Part shown: one piece after another, positions 31,463-40,900 of the stretch
Layout of the letters: each line of letters begins with the position of its first letter
Numbering within the stretch: the stretch's first letter is position 1
Assembly (NCBI RefSeq): GCF_000002985.6
Contig: NC_003282.8
Coordinates: forward strand, 2,728,001 to 2,792,000
DNA: 64,000 nucleotides
Direction of reading: 5' to 3'
Origin: Caenorhabditis elegans
Lineage: Eukaryota > Nematoda > Chromadorea > Rhabditida > Rhabditidae
Program-made: the position numbers and the translations under genes
The notes under the pieces: generated by a model
Told to the model about the DNA's origin: nothing
Database searches by the model: none
Seen by the model: only the letters and a program-made list of their open reading frames with translations

Positions 31463-34169
31463 ATGGCATTTTTCAATCTGAAATTTATTTTGGCATTTGG
31501 TTACTGTTCTATTTCATTTGTTATCTATACACTTTTAATTATAATGCTATTGAAAAATTGGAAGGATTTTAAAAGTGCATTCTTCCATATTGTAATTGCT
31601 GATTATTTCTTTGTGAGTTTACTGTTTGAATTTGCAAAATTCGTAAAATTTGTATATTCTGCTACAACTAGGTTTTTTTAATCGAAAAAATCTCAAAAGC
31701 TGACAGAGAAACGGGTAGTTTAAAATTTTCGTTTCGAGCCCTAAAATCTAGATATTTTCTTACAGAAGCTTCGATTTTTTTTGTGAATTCTAATAAACAA
31801 AAATTTGAATTTAGTGAGTTTTCAGATTTTATTTAAGTATGATCATGACCAATTTTGCTCAAACTCTAAAAAAAAGTTGGGTCCCACAGCGAAATCTCTG
31901 GGTTACTGTACTCGGAAATTTTCAGGCTTATATAATAGTAAGAAAATCGCGGATTATTTCTTTTGTGGAAATCTGCAAATACCAAATTATTTAGACAATT
32001 TTCTTTTTAAAATTTCAAAAATTGAAAAAAAAATCTTCTGTTTTCAAAATTTTCGCTTCGAGACCCAAAACTACATATTTACTAATGTTTTGTTAACGGC
32101 TCTATAATACATTTAATTTAAATAGAAACATGACATAGTTAGCTTGAATTTGAAAAACTTTTGGTCTCGCCACGAAATCTCCAGGGTTACTGTAGTTTTC
32201 CCCAAATTTTTCAAAATCATCGGAATCTTGTCATTATTATACTTAATTGAAAGCTCTCGACAAGCTGAATTCAAGTATTTATGTCAAATCTCGAAAAATC
32301 TTCTGAAAAGTTTAGAATATTTTGGGTCTTGAAGAGAAAATCTTAAAGCATCTGTGTGGGGATAGAGCTGAAAATTTTTATAATACTCTAAAAAACAAGC
32401 CAAAAACTGGGAGTATTAATCAAAACTTATTTAAAAAGTTGCAGAACCTACTAACGTGGCTAAATTCCATGATAACCCTGCGACTTCCAAATGGAACTTG
32501 CAAAGATTGTGTACTTTCGAATTTATTTGCTAGTTTGGGAAAAGATAATCAATATACAAGTAGTTTCCTGTTTTTCTGCTATTTTTTACACTTTGGAAAT
32601 GCGTATTTTCAATATTTTATGGTCACTTTGATGGCTGTCAACAGGACAACTTCCATATTTTTCTACTTTGTGAATGAAAAAGTAAGGGTATTGGAAATAT
32701 TGAAATTGGTAGAACTTAATGAGTTGAGTATTTTATTAGTGGAGGACGTTTTGATAGCTGGTACCTCTGTGAAGTTTAGACTGCTAAACACAACCTATTT
32801 AGTATAACTCCGCGGTGAGAGTAGCTATCAAAAATTTGTCAACTAAGAAAATGTAGAGCTTGAAATTTCCTATATTTTGCTAGTTGAAAACTTTCTAATA
32901 TCTCTTTCCACTGCAAAGATACATGCGTTTGAAATTGAAGGAGGAAATAGTGTGAGAAAGGGGGAGACGTAGAAAGCGCGCGCTCGCTGCGTCTCCTCCT
33001 CTCCCATATTCTCTCACCCTATTAACTTCAAGCGCGCTTATCTTGGAGGGGAAAGCAGCTAGGAGAAAAATTCCAACTGACAAAAGCTATGAAATTTTAA
33101 GATCTACAAGTAGAGCTATTTCAGATTTGGTCAATCCTCTTTCCCCTTTCCCTGGGAGCAGTTATCCTTGTGGAGGTGTTTTTCACTCGGACAATTTTGT
33201 CCACTAAACCATATTTTGTGTTTAATGAGGCTTTAGATATGTACAGTATTAAATCAGACTCGGTAAGACTTTCGGCAACTCGGCATCCTCACGCAATTGT
33301 GCTCTTCAGGACATTCTCTCTGCCTACTCGAATGTGATCATTTTTATGGGATTTTGCGTGATATGTTCTATCGTCTGTAACTTTTTATCGATTATGCAGT
33401 TGAAACTTATGAAAAAAAATTTATCGACAATTGAAAGAAATTTACTATTCTCCACTCTTGCTTCGTCGGTGATTCAGTGTGCTGCCGCAGGAAATACGGT
33501 TTTTTTCTTAAAATTGAACGCAGTTTTGAAAATTATTATTTTCAAAGTTATAGAGCATAAAATTTCCTACATTTTTATAGTTGACAGCTTTTCCATAGCT
33601 CTTCCCTCCGCGGAGATATGAGCGCTGAAAGATTTGCAATGAAAAGACTGTGGGGAGGGGGGAGACGCAGACACGCGCTCTGCGTCTCCCCCCCCCCCCC
33701 CCCCCACACTCTCCCTGCCTAAACTTCAACCGCTTGTATCTCCGTGGGGATGATAGCTATGAAAAAATTTTCAACAGCAAACTTGTAAAAAATTTCGCGT
33801 AGTATTCAAAAATATTTTTTAAAAATTTCAGTTCCTTCTCCAATTCGACCGCAACGCCATCTACGGACAAATTGGACAGCTTTTGCTCCCGTTTTTCAGC
33901 GATTTTCTCACCATAAGTCAGCCATATATTCTGATTTTGATGAGCTCAAAGGTACGAATACAAAAAAACGAACCTGTTCATAAATTTTTTTAATAGGTCC
34001 GCAATGGTATGCTGAAAAATTTCTTCGGGAAAGAATCGAAGGCTAGCAGTTTGTTCGTGAAAACTCAGGGTAACTTCCGATAAGTTGGAAAATTTCGAAA
34101 ATCGATGATTTTTCAGGCCCTCAAACCGGATCCAGAACTTCTCAGGTTCTTCAGTCTAGGAATATTTAA
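31463..34169 (+). CDS. 7TM chemoreceptor (Srg-superfamily-like), 7 exons, 319 aa
   Basis: Exons 31463-31612, 32445-32681, 33125-33262, 33310-33498, 33832-33951, 33997-34069 and 34117-34169 join in phase. Seven hydrophobic segments are visible: FILAFGYCSISFVIYTLLII, the HIVIADYFF region, FLFFCYFLHFGNAYFQYFMV, ILFPLSLGAVILVEVFF, VIIFMGFCVICSIVCNFLSI, the LLFSTLASSVIQCAAAGNT region and LLLPFFSDFLTISQPYILIL. The TM7 signature SDFLTISQPYILxxxSSKVR resembles nematode Srg-superfamily receptors (srg/srv/srx group, from family knowledge); class V is my best guess. The expected role is a plasma-membrane GPCR in sensory cilia; ligand unknown. A tandem paralogue follows at 34680-37612, with all intron positions conserved. 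Introns 2 and 4 carry GAGACGCAG hairpins. AATAAA at 34274. Confidence 0.85.
32810..33110. mobile_element. Palindromic GAGACGCAG hairpin element, copy 5 (chemoreceptor 1, intron 2)
   Basis: CTATATTTTGCTAGTTGAAA / GGAGAAAAATTCCAACTGAC arms with the GGGGAGACGTAGAAAGCGCG / CTGCGTCTCCTCC centre. An equivalent copy sits at the same place in the paralogue's intron 2. Confidence 0.75.
33530..33790. mobile_element. Palindromic GAGACGCAG hairpin element, copy 6, with an 18-C tract (chemoreceptor 1, intron 4)
   Basis: The arm CATTTTTATAGTTGACAGCT faces CTATGAAAAAATTTTCAACA. The central hairpin contains an uninterrupted run of 18 C at 33688-33705 opposite only short G runs. Confidence 0.75.
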
Positions 34170-34679
34170 TTTTTAGAATTTTTGTATATTTTTCAAAATT
34201 TTCGTGAGCGAGGCCATCAAAAATTGGGCAATTTTCTCACTTTTTATGCCAATTTTTCCATATTTTTTCTCTCAATAAACCATTTTGATCAGAAACCAAA
34301 AAAAAACGTCATTCAACATGTTTTGTGCTGCAAATGTACCAAGAACTGCTTTTCTCTGAAATCAACCGTGAAATTTCAAAAATTTCAAAAAACATTGATG
34401 GAACATATTTTGAGGTTTGAAAATCTCATTTTTCAGACAAAAAAACCACAGGTGAAAATTTTGTGGAAAATTGACTCATTTTTATTTTACTATTTTTCTG
34501 AAAAAAAAACAGACTCCGACTGAAAAAAATATTTTTTTTTTTTGATTTCTTTCCTTTTTTTCTGTTTCTTCACTACCTGATCCCTTTTTTTCCCTTCACT
34601 ACCTGATCCCTAATTTTCTAAATTTTCAGCCTTAAAACTTTTCCAATTACCGATTTTCAGAGCTCTTTTCCCTTTAAAA
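34170..34679. other. Spacer between the tandem chemoreceptors
   Basis: T-rich, with AATAAA at 34274 for the upstream gene. A short duplicated block, CACTACCTGATCCCT, occurs at about 34570 and 34596. Nothing coding is seen. Confidence 0.6.
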
Positions 34680-37612
34680 ATGGCATTTTTCAATCTGAAA
34701 TTTATTTTGGCATTTGGTTACTGTTCTATTTCATTTGTTATCTATACACTTTTAATTATAATGCTATTGAAAAATTGGAAAGATTTTAAAAGTGCATTCT
34801 TTCGTATTGTAATCGCTGACTATTTTTTCGTGAGTTTACTGTTTGAATTTGCAAAATTCGTAAAATTTGTATATTCTGCTACAACTAGGTTTTTTTAATC
34901 GAAAAAATCTCAAAAGCTGACAGAGAAACGGGTAGTTTAAAATGTTCGCGTCGAGACCCTAAATCTAGAATTATTCTTACAGTAGCCTCGATTTTGGTGA
35001 AATCAAGTTTAAAATTTTGAACTCAGCGAGTTGTTAGTTTCAGTTTAAATATAATCATGACCTGGTTCTCTCGAAATCGAAAAAAGTTGGGTCCCACAGC
35101 GAAAACTTTGGGTTACTGTAGTTTTGCCAGACAAATTTAAAACTAAATCGAACCTAGTCATGATTATACTTAAATAGTAGGTCTTGGCAAGCGGAGTTCG
35201 GTTTTTAAAGTAAAAATTCTCTAAATCTCAAAAAAAAAGTGTTTAATGTGCTGAAATTGTGCTGAAATTTTCTGCAATATGCTACAAAATAAAACTGAAA
35301 TTTTAAAATTTCAAAAATAATTACAGAACCTATTAACATGGTTGAATTCAATGATAACCCTCCGGATTCCAAATGGAACTTGCAAAGATTGTGTACTTTC
35401 GAATTTATTTGCTAGTTTGGGAAAAGATAATCAATATACAAGTAGTTTCCTGTTTTTCTGCTATTTTTTACATTTTGGAAATGCGTATTTTCAATATTTT
35501 ATGGTGACTTTGATGTCTCTCAACAGGACAACTTCCATATTTTTCTACTTTGTGAATGAAAAAGTGAGGGTATCGGGCAAACTGAAAGAGATAGAAATAA
35601 ATTTGCAACTATGAAGATGTAGAGCTTGATGATCTGCGTATTTTGTTAGTTGGCAGTTTTTTGATACTTCTTACCTCTGTGGAGTTATAGACCGTTAACC
35701 GAAATGACTCGGCTGAAAAATTAGCTTTCGACAAAATGTCAAATAAGTAATGTAGAGCTTAAAATTTCCTATATTTTGTTAGCTGAAAACTTTTCAATAT
35801 CTCTTCTCACTGCAAAGATACACGCGTTTGAAAATTGAAGTGCGAGGGTGTGTGGAAAAGTGTGGAGGAGGGGGAGACGCAGAAAGCGCGCGCTCTCTGC
35901 GTCTCCCCCTTCTTCACACTTCCTCGCGCTCTCTTGCACCCCAATTTTCAAACGCGCCTATCTCGACGGGAAAAAAAGCTAGAAAAAAGTTTTCAACTAG
36001 CAAAATGTAGCAAATTTTCTGCTTAACATTTTCTTAGTTAACAATTTTCCCCTACTGTTCTCATTTTCCAAGTTACAGCCCACCTTTTCAGATCTGGAAA
36101 TTCTTGTTCCCCTTTTCCATCGTCCTCATCATTGGAATAACTACTTTCTGTGCCCGAACAATTCTTGCCACGTCACCATATTATTTGTACAACGAGGTGT
36201 TGGATATGTATTATATTAAGTCGGACTCGGTAAGCACAGCAGTTTTGATAATTTTCTGAAAGCCCTCAACATTTCCTACATTTCTTCTGTTGAAAAATGT
36301 TTTCTATCACCTTTCTCCGCAGAGTTATACTCGTTCAAACATTTACAATGAGAGAGTGTGGTGGGAGGGGAGACGCAGAAAGCACGCGCACACTGCGTCT
36401 CCCACTTCCCCTCACTATTTTGCCTGGAAATATTTGAACGCTTGTATCTCGACGGAGAGAACAGCTAGAAAAATGTTTTCAACACACGAAATGTAGGAAA
36501 TTTTGCGTAGAAAATTTTACCAAACGACAATTTTCAAAATCTCTGCAAGATTTTAAGATTTTCCTCTTTTTTCTAGAACATCCTCCCGGCCTACTACAAT
36601 ATCCTGTATTTTATGGCATTTTCAGTTGCATCATCCATTTTTCTGAATGTTATAGCTGTAATTCGTCTTAAAATGATACAAAACCAAATATCCTCAGTTG
36701 AGCGAAATTTGCTTTTGGTAACCATTTTTTCGTCGATTATTCAGTGTTTTGCAGCAGCGAATACGGTGGGTGAAGTTTTTCCGATTTTTTTGCAAAGTTT
36801 GAATTTGACAAGCTGAGAGCTTCATGTATACTTAGTTTGCTCGAATTTGACTTTAAAAAAACATTTGGGTGGTTAATGTAGATTTCGCGGTGGGCCCAAA
36901 ATTTTCGAACTCAATTCTCAAATTCCAGTTTATCCTCCAAATTGATGTCCAGCGAGCCACAATTTTGGGTCAGGCGGCTCAGATTATGCTACCATTTGCA
37001 AGTGACTTCTTAACCATTTCACAACCCTACATTCTACTATTTGTGAGCTCTAAGGTAAGAAAAAATTTAAGATTTTTAGGTTTTTTTAATTGACAGAGGG
37101 TAGAGCTCAAAATGTCCTACACTCTGTTAGTTGAAAACATTTTTCTAGCTTTTTTTCCCGCCGAGATACACGTGTTTGAAAATTGAAGTGCGAGAGGGCG
37201 CGAGGAAGTGTGGAGGAGAGGGAGACGCAGACAGCGCGCGCTCTCTTCGTCTCCCCCTCCTCCACGCTCTCTCACCCTGCAAACTTAAAGTCTCTCTATC
37301 TCGGCGGGGAGAAGAGCTATAAAAAAGTTTTCAACTGACAAAATGTAGCAAATTTAGAGCTCTACAATTTGCTGGTAGCCAATTTTTTAAAATATTAAAT
37401 GACTTTCGAGATATCAATAATTATTGATTTTTAAAGGTTCGAACTGGATTTTTTGGGATGTATCTCAAGAAATATGAGAAAAGCATTAATTCATGGGGAT
37501 TTTCAAAAACCGGAGGTAATTACTGATTCGTTGTCTAAAGAATTTCGATTTTTTTCCAGGGTTTCAATCGGGGCCAGCTTCGAGATCAACTTCAAAAGTC
37601 ACGAGATTTTAA
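34680..37612 (+). CDS. 7TM chemoreceptor paralogue, 7 exons, 323 aa
   Basis: Exons 34680-34829, 35327-35563, 36092-36229, 36577-36765, 36929-37054, 37437-37515 and 37560-37612 are all in phase. Membrane segments match the upstream paralogue; TM7 reads LPFASDFLTISQPYILLFVS followed by SSK-VR. Exon 1 differs from the paralogue by one residue in 50 (H to R in FF(H/R)IVIADYFF) and exon 2 by three in 79. Exon 3 matches at only 26 of 46 positions and later exons are similarly diverged. The C-terminal tail (KKYEKSINSWGF) is different. Introns 2, 3 and 5 carry GAGACGCAG hairpins. Function is inferred as for the neighbour. No frameshift or premature stop is seen, so it appears intact. Confidence 0.85.
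35610..36030. mobile_element. Palindromic GAGACGCAG hairpin elements, copy 7 (chemoreceptor 2, intron 2)
   Basis: CCTATATTTTGTTAGCTGAA / AAAAGTTTTCAACTAGCAAA arms and GGGGAGACGCAGAAAGCGCG / CTCTGCGTCTCCCC centre. The 5' flank also has a second short hairpin (35610-35700). Confidence 0.8.
36250..36510. mobile_element. Palindromic GAGACGCAG hairpin element, copy 8 (chemoreceptor 2, intron 3)
   Basis: Centre GGGGAGACGCAGAAAGCACG / CACTGCGTCTCCC with flanking ACATTTCTTCTGTTGAAAAA and AACACACGAAATGTAGGAAA. The upstream paralogue's intron 3 (33263-33309) has no such insertion. Confidence 0.8.
37090..37345. mobile_element. Palindromic GAGACGCAG hairpin element, copy 9 (chemoreceptor 2, intron 5)
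   Basis: CTACACTCTGTTAGTTGAAA / AAAGTTTTCAACTGACAAAA arms and GGGAGACGCAGACAGCGCGC / CTTCGTCTCCCCC centre. Confidence 0.8.
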
Positions 37613-37977
37613 TTTTTTTTTCTAGTTTTCTGACTTTTTTTCCTTTTTTTCAAGTTTTTTTCAAATGAAATTTTTTCTTTTAAAAAATTGATAAAAACAT
37701 ATATTTTTAAGGTAAAACTGTCGGGAAAATTATTTATTTTGCAGAGAAAATTTTAAAAAATTTAAAAAAAAAGAAAAAAAAAGTTGAAAGCATAATTGGG
37801 AATTCCTGGGGGAGTATAATATTTACAAAAATTTTTTCACAAAAAAATACATGTTTTTTTACAATTTTTTTTTGTACAACAATTGGAAAAAAGCTAGACG
37901 TTTTGCGCTAATTGAGGTGAAAATTTATACAATTATCGATTTTTTTTTAAATGTTGGGGACAAATTCCGAAAAAATT

Positions 37978-40900
37978 TTAGGCTCTCGAGCGGAGATGGG
38001 CTCTGTGGAGCCCACGCTTGTGGTGCCAATCGTCGAATTTTGTGCTTGTCGATGGCTTGCGAGTTGGTTTTGGTGACGATGGTTCTGGAAATTTGAAAAA
38101 ATTGAGAATTTGCAAAAGTTTAAAAATTTTCTTATAAATTGGAATTTGGCTCACCGAGAGCTTCAATTTAAGTACAATCATGACCTACTTTGTTCAAAGT
38201 CGGAAAACTTGGGTCCCGCCGCGAAAATTTCCGGGTTACGGTAGGTTTTCGCGGCAGGACCCAAAATTGGTCATGATTATACTTAAATTGAAGGTACGGA
38301 AGAGGTGAATTCGAATTTTTGACTTGAAAATTGGAGAACAAAAATCGTAAAAAAAATTTTTTTTAATTTTCAAAAAAAAACAAATACTCACGATAACTTT
38401 GCACTTTGCATGGAAGTGGAGTTTTATAGGCAATATGTTTTCTGCGGGGTGTGAACTTGGAGAAGTGACGAGAATCGCATTGATCAGTTGGTTTTGAGAC
38501 GGTTCTCATAGATTGACTGGCTTTCTGAAAAATAATTTCTTGCAAAAATTTATAAATGGGCTTTAAAGTTAAGTTTTCATGCGAATTGCAAAAAAAATTT
38601 TAAAAATTGACCTAAATTTGATAATTTTGAGATTTTCGCGGCGAGACCCAAAATTTTCTTAGAGTATCGTTTTTGAATTAGTATTTAACTCATCAAGAGC
38701 TGAGCTTCAATTTGGGTATAATCATGGCTGGATTTGGATAATTTTTAAAAAAAGTGGGGTCTCGCCACGAAAATTGAGCAAAGTAGGTCATGATTATACT
38801 TAAATTGAAGCACTCAGTGAGCTGAATTTAAATATTCAACTGAAATTATGGAGAAATTCAGAATAAAGTCTTGAAAAATTTTTTAAATTTTGTAAATCTA
38901 AAAATAAAATTTGAAATTCCTTCTAAAATTTTAGACAAAAATTATATTTTTTCAGTTTTACTTATTGAATTTGATTATAACTTACCGAGAGCTTCAATTT
39001 AAGTATTGTCATGACTAGGTTTGGTTAATTTTGAAAAAAATCGGGTCTCGCCACGAGGTTACTGTAGGTACCCTAAATGTTCAATCTCAAGCAAAGTGGG
39101 TCATGATTGTACTTAAATCAAAGCTCTCAGTAAGCTAAATTCAAATATTAAATTAAAATCATGAAGAAATTCAAAATAAACTCTTAAAAAATTTTTAAAA
39201 AAATTTGAAAATCTAAAAATAAAATTTGAAATTCCTTCTAAAATTTTAGACAAAAATCTTTTTTTTCAGTTTTACTTATTGAATGTGACTATAATTTACC
39301 GTTAGCTTCAATTTAAGTATAATCATGGCTAGGTTTGGTTAATTTTGAAAAAAAATCGGGTCTCGCCACGAGGTTACTGTAGGTACCCTAAATTTTCAAA
39401 CTTGAGCAAAGTGGGTCATGATTGTACTTAAATTGAAGCTCTCAGTGAGCTAAATTTAAATCTTCAACTGAAATTATGGAGAAATTCAGAATAAAGTCTT
39501 GAAAGATTAAAAAAAATTTTGAAAATCTAAAAATAAAATTTGAAATTCCTTCTAAAATTTTAGACAAAAATCTTTTTTTTCAGTTTTACTTATTGAATGT
39601 GACTATAATTTACCGTTAGCTTCAATTTAAGTATAATCATGGCTAGGTTTGGTTAATTTTGAAAAAAAATCGGGTCTCGCCACGAGGTTACTGTAGGTAC
39701 CCTAAATTTTCAAACTTGAGCAAAGTGGGTCATGATTGTACTTAAATTGAAGCTCTCAGTGAGCTAAATTTAAATCTTCAACTGAAATTATGGAGAAATT
39801 CAGAATAAAGTCTTGAAAGATTAAAAAAAATTTTGAAAATCTAAAAATAAAATTTGAAATTCCTTCTAAAATTTTAGACAAAAATCTTTTTTTTCAGTTT
39901 TACTTATTGAATGTGACTATAATTTACCGTTAGCTTCAATTTAAGTATAATCATTGCTAGGTTTGGTTAATTTTGAAAAAAAAATCGGGTCTCGCCACGA
40001 GGTTACTGTAGGTACCCTAAATTTTCAAACTTGAGCAAAGTAGGTCATGATTGTACTTAAATCAAAGCTTCCAACTGGTTGAATTCGAATTTTCTAATTA
40101 AACTTTGAAAAATTTAAAACAATTTTAATTTTTGTCGAATTTTGGGGGGTTTTCCCCGACATACCTTTCCACAAATTTGTGCTCTTTGTGGTTTTCTATA
40201 GGACACCAGTGTTGGCTTGTAAATAACCGCTGGCAGGTTCTTCTGACAAGTCCACTTGGACTCGTTGACGTGTACAAGGCATGGCTGATGACGTGGCACG
40301 TGACGTTGCAGACGTCTGCGTGGCGAGAATGGAGCCGGTGGGATTGGAGCCAGAGCTCTACACTTTGGCTCATTATCGATTGGGAAAAATGCAGGTAAAA
40401 TTGTGGTTTCGTTATCCCAATTGAGCACTAGATCTACGCTTTTTTCAGAAAATTTCAAAATTTTTGGCGTCTGGATTTGGACTTCCACTTCGGATTGCAT
40501 TTTCCAAGTGTGAGTGTTGTTGGTAAAGATATCAAGAATTTCAAAGGATCTTATCGGTTTAGAGGCCTTTGGGCGGCGTAAAATATCCCGCAGCATGTGC
40601 AAATGCTTCTTCTTGTCGGACAACGGGGCCTGAAACAAAATTTTAAAATTTTCAGTTAAGAAATTTGAATTCCTTATGCCAAGAGCTTCAATTTAAGTAT
40701 AATCACGACTAGGTTATGTCCAATTTGAGTTTTCCTGTTGAAACTACAGAAACCCGGGAGATTTCGTGGCGGGACCCAACTTTATTTTTCTCCCAACATT
40801 ATGAACTCAAAGTAAGTCAATCATATACGTAAATTGAAGCACTCGGTTCATATAGAAAACTTTCAAAAATGGAAATTTCTAAAAAAAAATTTGGGTCTCA

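Noticed and set aside
9050..40080. CRISPR arrays
   Set aside because: The regular repeats here are tandem satellites without unique spacers, in a eukaryotic genome; no cas-like genes are present.
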